From CBDAMZ01 sp965197375 (lineage in GTDB: Bacteria; Acidobacteriota; Vicinamibacteria; Vicinamibacterales; UBA8438), in the NCBI GenBank assembly GCA_965197375.1, contig CBDAMZ010000010.1, positions 682,001-746,000 of the forward strand: 64,000 nucleotides of DNA, written 5' to 3'. The translations under genes were made by a program, and so were the position numbers. This document shows positions 17,382-25,702 of this stretch, in pieces; position 1 is the stretch's first letter; every line of letters starts with the position of its first letter. The notes beneath the pieces were generated by a model. The model ran no database searches, was not told the DNA's origin, and worked only from the letters and a program-made list of their open reading frames with translations.

Positions 17382-19004
17382 TTACCGGCCGCCTCCGCGG
17401 ATCAGATCGGTCGACACCCATCGGTCGGCACGTTGCGAGCCATCGACGGCTGGCATCAACGGTGGATTTAGCTTGTGCCGCGCGCCGGTAACCGCGAACC
17501 GAGGTCTGTAATCGCTATTCACCCGAGCCATAACACGGTCCACCGACGTCTCCAGCCGGTCAAGGAACGGCTTGGGGTATAAACCGATCCAGACGGCCAG
17601 GATTAGCAGCGGCACGAACGTTGCGAACTCACGAAGGCTTACGTCTGCCAGATTCTCGTTCTTCGGGTTCGTCACGTCGCCGAACATCGTGCGCTGGTAG
17701 AGCCACAGCATGTAGGCCGCACCGAGGACGATCCCACTCGCTGCGACAGCCGCCCAGGCTTTGCTAACGACGAACACTCCTTGCAAAATCAGCACCTCAC
17801 CGATGAATCCGTTGAGCGCCGGCAACCCGATTGACGACATCGTCATGACCAGGAAAATCGCCGCATACACCGGCACGACCTTCGATAAACCGCCATACTC
17901 TGAGATCAGACGGGTATGACGACGCTCGTAAACAATCCCAACCAGAAGGAAGAGTGCACCCGTCGAGATGCCGTGGTTGAGCTGTTGCACGATGCTGCCG
18001 GTAATCCCGACCGGCGTCAGCGCGAACATCCCCAGCATGACCATGCCCATGTGGCTAACACTAGAGTAGGCAACGAGCCGTTTCCAATCCCGTTGTGCCA
18101 TCGCAACCAGCGCTCCGTACACGATGCCAACGATAGACAAACCCACCACCCACGGCACGAAGTACTTCGTAGCCTCAGGCAGAATCGGCAGGCTGAACCG
18201 GAGGAAGCCGTAGGTGCCCATCTTCAGCAGGACGGCTGCCAGAATCACCGACGCTGCCGTTGGCGCATCAGTGTGCGCATCGGGCAACCAGGTGTGGAAC
18301 GGGAACATCGGCACCTTGACCGCGAAGCCGAGGAAAAACGCCAGGAAAATCCACCACTGCGTGTTAAACGGGATGTTGAGCTCGTGGAACAGTCTGATGT
18401 CGAAGGTGTACACGCCGGTTACTTCCTGGTGGTAGAAATAAACAGCCAGGATCCCTAACAGCATCACGACGCTGCCGACGAGCGTGAACAGGAAAAATTT
18501 GATCGCCGAGTAGAGCCTATTATCACTGCCCCAGATCCCGATCAAGAAGTACATCGGGACCAGCATCACTTCCCAAAATAGGAAGAACAATAAGAAGTCG
18601 AGCGCCATGAAGGCGCCGAGCATTCCAGTCTGCAGTGCGAGCAGGAAGATGTAGTACTCCTTCACCCGAACGGTGATCGCCGTCCAGGACGACAATATTG
18701 CGATCACCCCCATCAGCGTCGTCAGCAGGATCAAGAGGGTGCTAAACCCGTCAACCCCAAGAAGGTACTGAGCGCCGATCGACGGAATCCAGCTCGTCTG
18801 CTCGACAAATTGCCAACCGGCATCGCCAGCGTCGTACCAAAACCACAACGGCAGTGACACCAAAAACCCAAGTCCGACGGAGATGTTCGCGATCCACCGG
18901 ATCAGGTTCTCGCTCTGCCGGTTGACGAACAGCAGGATCACTGCCCCCACGAGCGGGGTGAGCAGAATCAACGACAGCAACGGGAAATTAGCGGCGTTAC
19001 TCAT
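17382..19004 (-). CDS. nuoM: NADH-quinone oxidoreductase subunit M
   Basis: Antiporter-like subunit of complex I, 540 residues. Visible hallmarks are FFLFWEVMLVPMYFLIGIWG (proton-channel Glu), KVPMFPFHTWLPDAHTDAPT (the classic HTWLPDAH block with the conserved Lys) and LVAYSSVSHMGMVMLG. The C-terminus carries an unusual hydrophilic extension of about 50 residues (from VMARVNSDYRPRF onward). nuoN abuts downstream. Confidence 0.95.
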   Translation of the reverse strand: MSNAANFPLLSLILLTPLVGAVILLFVNRQSENLIRWIANISVGLGFLVSLPLWFWYDAGDAGWQFVEQTSWIPSIGAQYLLGVDGFSTLLILLTTLMGVIAILSSWTAITVRVKEYYIFLLALQTGMLGAFMALDFLLFFLFWEVMLVPMYFLIGIWGSDNRLYSAIKFFLFTLVGSVVMLLGILAVYFYHQEVTGVYTFDIRLFHELNIPFNTQWWIFLAFFLGFAVKVPMFPFHTWLPDAHTDAPTAASVILAAVLLKMGTYGFLRFSLPILPEATKYFVPWVVGLSIVGIVYGALVAMAQRDWKRLVAYSSVSHMGMVMLGMFALTPVGITGSIVQQLNHGISTGALFLLVGIVYERRHTRLISEYGGLSKVVPVYAAIFLVMTMSSIGLPALNGFIGEVLILQGVFVVSKAWAAVAASGIVLGAAYMLWLYQRTMFGDVTNPKNENLADVSLREFATFVPLLILAVWIGLYPKPFLDRLETSVDRVMARVNSDYRPRFAVTGARHKLNPPLMPAVDGSQRADRWVSTDLIRGGGR

Positions 19005-19019
19005 GGTTCTATGTCAGGC

Positions 19020-21086
19020 TTAGTGCCCGGTCAGGGAGAAGAGATACCAAGTCACGAACGCGAAGACACCAAGCAAGGTGGCGAACGCGTAGTTCTGGAT
19101 GAGGCCGGTTTGCACCCGCCGGAAGACATAGCTCCCTTCCTGGAAGATCCAGCCGACCAAGTTTACAATGCCGTCGACCACGTACTTGTCAAACACATGG
19201 GAAATCCAGGCAAAAATAATGGTCAACCACCCGGCACCATTAACGGCGCCGTCGACGACGGCCTTATCCACTGACCACAGCCATCGGGCGCTCCCCATCG
19301 TACCGCGCACCGCTGTGGCATCGTAGGCCTCGTCGACGTAGTACTTGTTGGTTAGCCATCGGTGCGGAGTCGCCCACCGCTTGGCCCACGTTTTAGCCGT
19401 CTCCGGGCGCTGGACATAGTTCCGATAGGCCAAGCCGATCCCGAGTAACGCGATCACTACCGAAAACCCCATTAGCCAGAGTTCTTCTGTGGCCGAATGA
19501 ACTTCTTCGCTATGCTCCGTGAGCTTGAAGAAACCCTCGATTTGGTTCCCCCCCCCACCCAACGCGACCGGCACGCCGACAAACCCCGCAACAATTGCAC
19601 CGGTGGCCAGCAGTATGAGTGGCACAGTCATCAGGCGGGGCGACTCGTGTGGACCATGCCAAACGCCGTGGCTGTCTCGCTCAGCCTCCCCGTTGGCATG
19701 TTCCCACGACGGCCCACGGTAGTCCCCGAAGAAGGTCATCGCGATCAGCCGGAACATGTAGAACGCCGTCAACCCCGCCGTGACGACCGCGAGGGCCCAG
19801 AGCAGCTTGTTGTGCAAGAAGGCGCGATAGAGGATTTCGTCCTTGCTGAAGAAACCGGAGAGCGGCGGCACGCCGGCGATAGCCAGCGCTCCTACGACCA
19901 TCGTGACGAAAGTGATCGGCATGTGCAATTTCATACCGCCCATCTGGCGCATATCCTGCTCGTCGTTCATCGAGTGGATGACCGACCCGCTCCCAAGGAA
20001 AAGCAACGCCTTGAAGAACGCATGGGTCATCAGATGAAAAGTTGCAGCGCCAAAGGCCCCGACACCAGTCGCGATAAACATGTAGCCCAGCTGCGACACG
20101 GTCGAGTACGCCAACACACGCTTGATGTCAGTTTGGACTAACCCGATCGTGGCAGCAATGAGCGCCGTCAGCGCCCCGGTGACGACAATGATCATCATCA
20201 CCGTCGGGGCGTGCTCAAATAGCACCGCGTTCCGGGCCACCATGTACACGCCGGCCGTCACCATCGTCGCCGCGTGGATCAACGCCGAGACCGGCGTTGG
20301 ACCCTCCATGGCGTCTGGAAGCCAAACGTACAGCGGAATCTGGGCACTCTTCCCTATGGCGCCAATGAACAGGAGTAGACAGATCGCCGACAGGACCCCA
20401 AATCCGGCCTCGACAGGCTTCCCATGCGCGGCCTCCGCCACCTGGTGAAAATCGAGCGTCCCGAAGGTAAAGAAGACAAGGAAGATCCCGAGTAGGAAGC
20501 CCCAGTCGCCCACCCGGTTGACGATGAATGCTTTCTTGCCAGCATCGGTGGCGCTCTGTTTGTGGTACCAGAACCCGATTAGGAGATAAGACGAGAGTCC
20601 GACCCCCTCCCACCCGACGAACATCACGAGGAATGTGCTCCCCAACACCAACGTCAGCATGAAAAAGCAGAAAAGGTTGAGGTAGCAGAAGAAGCGTGCG
20701 TAGGCCGGGCGCGGTTCACGGTCCATGTACGCAACCGAGTACACGTGAATAAGAAAGCCGATGCCCGTTACAATCAGAAGCATCATCCCGGCCAGCGGAT
20801 CGAGGGTAAACGCCCACGGCACTTCGAAGCTCCCAACACTGCCATCTGACATCGCGAGCGGAATCGCGGGAATCCAGTCCGCAATTACCACCTGGTGGAA
20901 TCGCTCCTCGGGGCCCAGTAGCAGCTGCGCGAACGCCGCCACCGACAGCACCAGGGAACCGGCCATCGTCGTGCAAGCGACAATTGCCGCCTGCCGCTTG
21001 CTGAAGTAGCAGATCCCGAACAGACCGTTCAGCGCGGCACCGACACCGGGAAGAACGGGAACGAGCCAGATAAGATCTATGAACAT
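19020..21086 (-). CDS. nuoL: NADH-quinone oxidoreductase subunit L
   Basis: Distal proton-pumping subunit of complex I, 688 residues. Family blocks include MFVGWEGVGLSSYLLIGFWY, IPLYVWLPDAMEGPTPVSAL and VLAYSTVSQLGYMFIATG. The C-terminal part contains the extension that forms the lateral helix in known structures, ending in a last membrane helix (FAFVTWYLFSL). The internal loop near GDYRGPSWEHANGEAERDSH is hydrophilic. Fifteen bases separate it from nuoM. Confidence 0.96.
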   Translation of the reverse strand: MFIDLIWLVPVLPGVGAALNGLFGICYFSKRQAAIVACTTMAGSLVLSVAAFAQLLLGPEERFHQVVIADWIPAIPLAMSDGSVGSFEVPWAFTLDPLAGMMLLIVTGIGFLIHVYSVAYMDREPRPAYARFFCYLNLFCFFMLTLVLGSTFLVMFVGWEGVGLSSYLLIGFWYHKQSATDAGKKAFIVNRVGDWGFLLGIFLVFFTFGTLDFHQVAEAAHGKPVEAGFGVLSAICLLLFIGAIGKSAQIPLYVWLPDAMEGPTPVSALIHAATMVTAGVYMVARNAVLFEHAPTVMMIIVVTGALTALIAATIGLVQTDIKRVLAYSTVSQLGYMFIATGVGAFGAATFHLMTHAFFKALLFLGSGSVIHSMNDEQDMRQMGGMKLHMPITFVTMVVGALAIAGVPPLSGFFSKDEILYRAFLHNKLLWALAVVTAGLTAFYMFRLIAMTFFGDYRGPSWEHANGEAERDSHGVWHGPHESPRLMTVPLILLATGAIVAGFVGVPVALGGGGNQIEGFFKLTEHSEEVHSATEELWLMGFSVVIALLGIGLAYRNYVQRPETAKTWAKRWATPHRWLTNKYYVDEAYDATAVRGTMGSARWLWSVDKAVVDGAVNGAGWLTIIFAWISHVFDKYVVDGIVNLVGWIFQEGSYVFRRVQTGLIQNYAFATLLGVFAFVTWYLFSLTGH

Positions 21087-21090
21087 CGTC

Positions 21091-21399
21091 TTACCAACGC
21101 ATCAGTGTCATCTCATCGATGTTCACGGTTTCCTTGTTCCGATAGAACGCAATAATGATTCCCAAACCAACCGCGGCCTCCGCCGCCGCAACCGCGATCA
21201 CGAACACGACAAACACCTGCCCAACCAGGTTCTGCCAGTGATGCGAATGTGCAATCAGGTTGATGTTAACCGCGTTAAGAATGAGTTCGATCGACATGAA
21301 GATGATGATGATGTTTCGACGAACGAGAGCGCCGATCACCCCAATCATGAAAAGCGCGGCCGACAGCAGGCTGTAATGAAACGGTGCGATTTCGGTCAA
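21091..21399 (-). CDS. nuoK: NADH-quinone oxidoreductase subunit K
   Basis: Small three-helix subunit of complex I, 102 residues. It contains LFMIGVIGALVRRNIIIIF and MSIELILNAVNINLIAHS with the conserved membrane glutamate, and VFVIAVAAAEAAVGLGIIIA with the second one. The start is placed at TTG 21399, which has GGAGG seven bases upstream; the open frame to 21471 adds only non-homologous residues. It lies 4 bases before nuoL. Confidence 0.92.
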   Translation of the reverse strand: MTEIAPFHYSLLSAALFMIGVIGALVRRNIIIIFMSIELILNAVNINLIAHSHHWQNLVGQVFVVFVIAVAAAEAAVGLGIIIAFYRNKETVNIDEMTLMRW

Positions 21400-21442
21400 G
21401 ACGGTGCCTCCGCAGCGACTGTGATCCCTGAACGCTTCAGCG

Positions 21443-21967
21443 CTAGTCGGTGGTGCGTTTCGCCAAAACAATTGCGCCGACCATAGCGACGAGCAGCAGC
21501 ACCGACGCCACCTCGAACGGGATCAGGTACTCCGTGTACAAAACCCAACCCAATTGCTCGGTGTTCCCCTCGGCGAACGGCGTTTCCGCCGCCGCAGCGA
21601 CGACGGCCGAGGTCTTGCCGCGCGCCGTGTGGTAGACGACGATTCCAACGAGCTCCAATAGCACCGCCCCAGCCAGCAACAAGCCGATCACACCGAGCCG
21701 GCGTGTGTCCGCATACTGCTCTGTGGTCTGCTTCAAGCCAACAAGCATCACAACGAATAGATACAGCACGACGATCCCGCCCGCGTAGACCAGGATCTGA
21801 ATAACGGCAACAAACTCGGCGGCCAACGTCACGTAGAGAGCAGCGATAAACAAGAAGTTCACGACGAGAAAGAGGACGCTGTGAACTGCACTCCGTGCCG
21901 TGATCACGAGAATACCGAATCCGACAATGAGTAACGCCAGCGTATAGAACGCAATCACTTGAGCCAT
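21443..21967 (-). CDS. nuoJ: NADH-quinone oxidoreductase subunit J
   Basis: Membrane subunit of complex I, about 174 residues from ATG 21967 (MAQVIAFYTLALLIVGFG). It carries the VNFLFIAALYVTLAAEFVAV and QILVYAGGIVVLYLFVVMLV helices that include the pi-bulge helix of NuoJ, then ends in LLLVAMVGAIVLAKR. nuoI, which normally precedes nuoJ, is absent: nuoH ends five bases upstream. Confidence 0.94.
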   Translation of the reverse strand: MAQVIAFYTLALLIVGFGILVITARSAVHSVLFLVVNFLFIAALYVTLAAEFVAVIQILVYAGGIVVLYLFVVMLVGLKQTTEQYADTRRLGVIGLLLAGAVLLELVGIVVYHTARGKTSAVVAAAAETPFAEGNTEQLGWVLYTEYLIPFEVASVLLLVAMVGAIVLAKRTTD

Positions 21968-21972
21968 GGCCC

Positions 21973-22971
21973 TTACACCAGCACCTTCAAGACCCCTGTC
22001 ACAACGAGGTTGCCAATCGCGATCGGCAGCAGGACCTTCCACCCCAGGCCCATCAACTGGTCGTAGCGATAGCGCGGTAACGTGGCCCGAATCCACATGA
22101 AGACATAGAGGAACGCGAACACCTTACCCAAAAACCAGATCCAAGCCGGAATGATGTCGAGCAGCGAAAGCGCCGCCACATTAGGAAACGGACGCAGCCA
22201 TCCTCCCAAGAAGATGACCGTCACGACGGACGAAATGACGATCATGTTGGCGTATTCCGCCAGAAAGAACAGTGCGAACCGCATGCCGCTGTACTCGGTG
22301 TGAAAGCCGCCGGTGAGCTCTTGCTCAGCCTCGGCTAAGTCAAACGGGGCCCGGTTGGTCTCGGCGAGGCCCCCAATGAAGACCAGTACGAACGCCACCG
22401 GCTGGATGAACGCGAACCAGACACCAGCCTCCTGCTGCGCTTCCACGATGCCGACCAGGCTGAGCGTCCCGGCGGTCAGAATCATGCTCACCAGCGTCAT
22501 CGTGACGGCGATCTCGTAGCTGATAAGTTGCGCGGATGCCCGCAGGCTCGCCAGGAGTGGGTACTTGCTGTTCGACGCCCAGCCGGCCAGGATGATGCCG
22601 TAGACCCCGATTGATGTGACCGAAACGATGAACAGCAGGCCGACGTTGATGTCGGCAATGTAATAGAGCGGATCAGGACCAAAGGGAATCACCGCGAAAA
22701 TGACCAGCGCCGGCACGAGACTCATGATCGGCGCGAGTGTAAAGACGACCCGGTCCGCGTTGGCCGGTGTGATGTCTTCCTTCAGCAGTAGCTTGATGGG
22801 ATCGACAAGGGCCTGCAGGACACCATGCGGCCCAACCCGCATCGGACCGAGCCGGCACTGGACCCACGCTATGATTTTGCGCTCCAGGAGCGTCATGAAG
22901 GTGACCGCCACGAGCACGGCGTTGAGCAAGACGGCGATCTTTAAGAGGGGAATGGCGATGGTTTCAAGCAT
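21973..22971 (-). CDS. nuoH: NADH-quinone oxidoreductase subunit H
   Basis: Membrane subunit that forms much of the quinone chamber of complex I, 332 residues. Characteristic blocks are TLLERKIIAWVQCRLGPMRV, the acidic loop AETNRAPFDLAEAEQELTGG and the region FHTEYSGMRFALFFLAEYAN. Complete at both ends. The gene begins three bases after nuoD; nuoE, nuoF and nuoG, which in full operons sit between D and H, are missing. Confidence 0.96.
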   Translation of the reverse strand: MLETIAIPLLKIAVLLNAVLVAVTFMTLLERKIIAWVQCRLGPMRVGPHGVLQALVDPIKLLLKEDITPANADRVVFTLAPIMSLVPALVIFAVIPFGPDPLYYIADINVGLLFIVSVTSIGVYGIILAGWASNSKYPLLASLRASAQLISYEIAVTMTLVSMILTAGTLSLVGIVEAQQEAGVWFAFIQPVAFVLVFIGGLAETNRAPFDLAEAEQELTGGFHTEYSGMRFALFFLAEYANMIVISSVVTVIFLGGWLRPFPNVAALSLLDIIPAWIWFLGKVFAFLYVFMWIRATLPRYRYDQLMGLGWKVLLPIAIGNLVVTGVLKVLV

Positions 22972-22974
22972 CGG

Positions 22975-24108
22975 CTATCGATCCACCTCGCCGAGCACGA
23001 CGTCAATCGTGCCGATCAACGCCACAACATCTGCCACCAGGTGACCCTTGATCAGGCGTCTCAGCCCCTGGAGGTTGCAGAACGAGGGTGGTCGTACGCG
23101 CATGCGGTACGGGTTGGGCGACTTCCCATCGCTGGCGACGAAGAACCCGATTTCGCCCTTCGGCGATTCGACGGCGTGATAGGTCTCGCCGGCCGGGGGC
23201 TTAATGAGACGCGGCACCTTCCCCATCACTGGTCCCTCGGGAAGCCCGTCGATCGCTTGCCGGATGATTCGGATGGACTGCTTGAACTCCTCCATCCGGA
23301 CCAGATACCGATCGTATGTGTCACCACGCGTGCCGAGCGGGATGTCGAAGTCCAGCTCGTCATACGCGGCGTACGGCTCGTCCTTCCGCACGTCCCGCGA
23401 GACGCCGGAGCCTCGAAGCGGTGGGCCGCACAGGCCTAGGGCGATCGCCTCCTCTCCCGAGATGACACCGATGTCGCGCGTGCGCCCAAGCCAGATCCGG
23501 TTGTTTGTCAGAAGTTGCTCGTAGTCGTTGAGCTTCGACTCCATCACATCGCAGAATGCGTGGACCTTCTTGTCCCAACCACTCGGAATATCGAGCGGCA
23601 AACCGCCGATGCGCATCGAATTGTAGGTCAGCCGCGCACCACAGTAGTCCTCAAACAAATCCAGAACGAGTTCACGCTCGCGGAAGGCATAAAGGAACAC
23701 CGTCATCGCGCCGATGTCCATGGCATGGGTGCCCAACCAGAGGCAGTGGCTGGCAATTCGCTGTAGCTCCCCGAGGATGGTGCGAACGTAGTGGGCGCGT
23801 CGCGGTACCTCGATCTGCATCAGCTTCTCGACCGTCTCACAGTAGCCAAGGTTGCTCGACGCCGCGGCCACGTAGTCAATCCGATCGGTCAGCAGGATGA
23901 TCTGAGTCCAAGACCGGTTCTCCGACAGTTTCTCAATGCCTCGGTGGATGTAGCCGATCACCACGTCCGCGTCGACGACGCGCTCGCCGTCAAGACGCAG
24001 CACCACCCGCAGCACCCCGTGCGTGCTCGGATGCTGAGGACCCATGTTGATCACCAGCTCGTCGGTGTCGAACATGTCAGGAACGGAGCGTGCGGTGTCG
24101 AGGGACAT
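22975..24108 (-). CDS. nuoD: NADH-quinone oxidoreductase subunit D
   Basis: 49-kDa type subunit that shapes the quinone site next to cluster N2, 377 residues. Seen: MGPQHPSTHGVLRVVLRLDG with the quinone-contact His, DRIDYVAAASSNLGYCETV with the matching Tyr, and the GRTRDIGVISGEEA block. The [NiFe]-hydrogenase cysteine pairs are absent, as expected. The usual partner NuoB, which carries N2, is not encoded in the operon. A gap of 138 bases separates it from nuoC. Confidence 0.95.
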   Translation of the reverse strand: MSLDTARSVPDMFDTDELVINMGPQHPSTHGVLRVVLRLDGERVVDADVVIGYIHRGIEKLSENRSWTQIILLTDRIDYVAAASSNLGYCETVEKLMQIEVPRRAHYVRTILGELQRIASHCLWLGTHAMDIGAMTVFLYAFRERELVLDLFEDYCGARLTYNSMRIGGLPLDIPSGWDKKVHAFCDVMESKLNDYEQLLTNNRIWLGRTRDIGVISGEEAIALGLCGPPLRGSGVSRDVRKDEPYAAYDELDFDIPLGTRGDTYDRYLVRMEEFKQSIRIIRQAIDGLPEGPVMGKVPRLIKPPAGETYHAVESPKGEIGFFVASDGKSPNPYRMRVRPPSFCNLQGLRRLIKGHLVADVVALIGTIDVVLGEVDR

Positions 24109-24215
24109 AGGTAATAGCCCGTAATCGTCAGTTAATAGCCGTTCGCCACTCTACCTTCGATTCCACGTTTCTCATCTCGCCGTTCTGTTCTCTTCACCCT
24201 GTATGCTGCCACCTG

Positions 24216-24235
24216 CCCTGAGCCTATCGAAGAGT
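24216..24235. repeat. Short palindromic-type motif between nuoC and nuoD
   Basis: The motif CCCTGAGCCTATCGAAGA resembles a short interspersed motif (CCTGAGCnTgTCGAAGG) that I recall from many environmental bacterial genomes. Nearby, TAATAGCC occurs twice (near 24111 and 24132). Only one copy is in this window, so repeat status is unproven. Confidence 0.25.
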
Positions 24236-24246
24236 CCGTTGCTGAA

Positions 24247-24927
24247 CTATTCAATCTCCGCTTCGTCCGTAAGATTCTGCAACCGCAACCAGTCTTGCGG
24301 ATCCTCCATTAACAGCTCACCGGGACCTTCCAACGGATAGTCCTTTCGTTGCGCGTGCCCCTGCCACTCGTCAGGCATCAGGATCCGTCGTAAATCCGGA
24401 TGATTGACCAAGTTGACTCCGAACTGATCGTAGACCTCCCGCTCGAGCCAGTTCGCGGCCGGCCACACCTCAGTCACAGAAGGAACGGGATCGGTCTCCC
24501 CAGCGCGTACCTTGACGCGTAGCCGATGCCGCAACCGGATTGAGTAAAGGCAGTAGATGACATCAAAGCGCTTCGGCCTCGACGGCCAATCAGTAGCCGT
24601 AACGTCTGAGCAATAGTCGAACGCCGTCGCTGGATTGTCGCGCAGGAACCGCGCAACCTCAATCAGGCAATCTGTCGGTACGACGACGCTCCAGTCGCCC
24701 ACCCAGTAAGTGACATGCTCAACCGCGTCAGGAAGCGCCGTCTGAAGTGCAGCCACGAACGGGGGAAGCGAGACATCCTCAGCCGGCGGCGGGTCCGTCG
24801 GCTCGATCGGCGCGGCGGGCGGAGGCTTCGGTGTCGGCTGGGTGACCGGTTGGGCTACCGGCTTGTCAGCCGCGCCACCAGCCGCGGCTGGCGCCGGGGC
24901 GGCGCCCGGGTTGATTTTGTCCGTCAT
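24247..24927 (-). CDS. nuoC: NADH-quinone oxidoreductase subunit C
   Basis: 30-kDa type peripheral subunit, 226 residues from ATG 24927, which has GGAGCA upstream. A Pro/Ala/Gln-rich N-terminal extension of about 45 residues precedes the domain. The domain shows FDYCSDVTATDWP, FDVIYCLYSIRLRHRLRVKV and the signature NWLEREVYDQFGVNLVNHPD followed by RRILMPDEWQGHAQRKDYPL. nuoA ends 19 bases upstream with no room for nuoB. Confidence 0.94.
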   Translation of the reverse strand: MTDKINPGAAPAPAAAGGAADKPVAQPVTQPTPKPPPAAPIEPTDPPPAEDVSLPPFVAALQTALPDAVEHVTYWVGDWSVVVPTDCLIEVARFLRDNPATAFDYCSDVTATDWPSRPKRFDVIYCLYSIRLRHRLRVKVRAGETDPVPSVTEVWPAANWLEREVYDQFGVNLVNHPDLRRILMPDEWQGHAQRKDYPLEGPGELLMEDPQDWLRLQNLTDEAEIE

Positions 24928-24946
24928 TGCTCCGCGCTCCGGCGTA

Positions 24947-25303
24947 TCACGCCCAGTCGAGCGCCCCCTTTCGCCAAGCGTACACGTATCCCACGACGAG
25001 GATGAACAAAAAAACAAGCATCTCGATCAGGCCAAAGAGCGCGAGTTCGTCCATGATGACCGCCCACGGAAACAGGAAGACGGTTTCGACGTCGAAGATC
25101 ACGAACAGCATGGCCACGAGATAGTACCGCACGCTATAGCGACCGCGTGCGTCGGTGGTCGGCTCGATGCCACATTCGTACGGCTGCAGCTTGACGCGGT
25201 TGAAACGGCTTGGCTGCAGCAGCCGCGAAACCAGCAGCGTGAAGATCGCGAAGCCTATGGCGACCAGGATGAAGAGGAAAATCGGAATATAGGAGTCTAA
25301 CAT
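24947..25303 (-). CDS. nuoA: NADH-quinone oxidoreductase subunit A
   Basis: Small three-helix subunit and first gene of the operon, 118 residues from ATG 25303 (MLDSYIPIFLFILVAIGF). The conserved loop reads KLQPYECGIEPTTDARGRYS with the switch cysteine, then RYYLVAMLFVIFDVETVFLF with the conserved Asp-Glu pair. The upstream open frame to 25786 is not homologous. A well-formed promoter lies about 200 bases upstream. Operon order from here is A-C-D-H-J-K-L-M-N. Confidence 0.95.
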   Translation of the reverse strand: MLDSYIPIFLFILVAIGFAIFTLLVSRLLQPSRFNRVKLQPYECGIEPTTDARGRYSVRYYLVAMLFVIFDVETVFLFPWAVIMDELALFGLIEMLVFLFILVVGYVYAWRKGALDWA

Positions 25304-25391
25304 CGGTGCTGCGGGCGCCTCACGTGCGATCTCCCCCAACGACCACCTGACCCACCGCGATCGACGGAGCCAAGCGCGGGGACCCGCCCTT

Positions 25392-25427
25392 GGCGCACCG
25401 CCGGATGGCGTCCGCGATTGGTGCGCC
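25392..25427 (-). promoter_or_regulatory. Inverted repeat in the nuo leader
   Basis: GGCGCACC (25392-25399) and GGTGCGCC (25420-25427) are perfect 8-bp arms around a 20-base loop. It would form a stable hairpin in the untranslated nuo leader, or could be a DNA operator. No known regulator motif was recognised. Confidence 0.35.
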
Positions 25428-25510
25428 TTGGTTCGCCGGAGAAACGCGGTTGCGCCAACGAAGGCTGGCCGTAATAAATGGCGCGACGTACGGACCGAAA
25501 AACCGCGCCG

Positions 25511-25539
25511 TTTATAGCATGCACCCGGTGGGGTGTCAA
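25511..25539 (-). promoter_or_regulatory. Sigma-70 type promoter of the nuo operon
   Basis: On the minus strand TTGACA (25539-25534, perfect -35) is followed after exactly 17 bases by TATAAA (25516-25511, five of six). Transcription would start near 25504, leaving a leader of about 200 nt before nuoA. It is the only strong match seen between the divergent genes. Confidence 0.65.
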
Positions 25540-25702
25540 GGAACGTGCCAGCCCGGCGCCACCACCGGTGAAACGCACAACTCTTTCTTTTGCAACATCT
25601 TCGGATGCAACGTGCCTTGCGCTTTCGAACGCCCGGCCCTATACTTACCGGAAGGCGTCGGTGAGCACGCTGAGCGTGAGACGGACGTCGAGGTTCTCCT
25701 CC

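Larger units (their letters stand above)
25304..25702. other. Divergent intergenic region nuoA / VWA gene
   Basis: About 400 bases without a convincing gene. It holds the nuo promoter (25511-25539), a roughly 200-base untranslated nuo leader with an inverted repeat (25392-25427), and the upstream region of the VWA gene on the other strand. Open frames crossing it are extensions of the flanking genes and look non-homologous. Confidence 0.6.
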
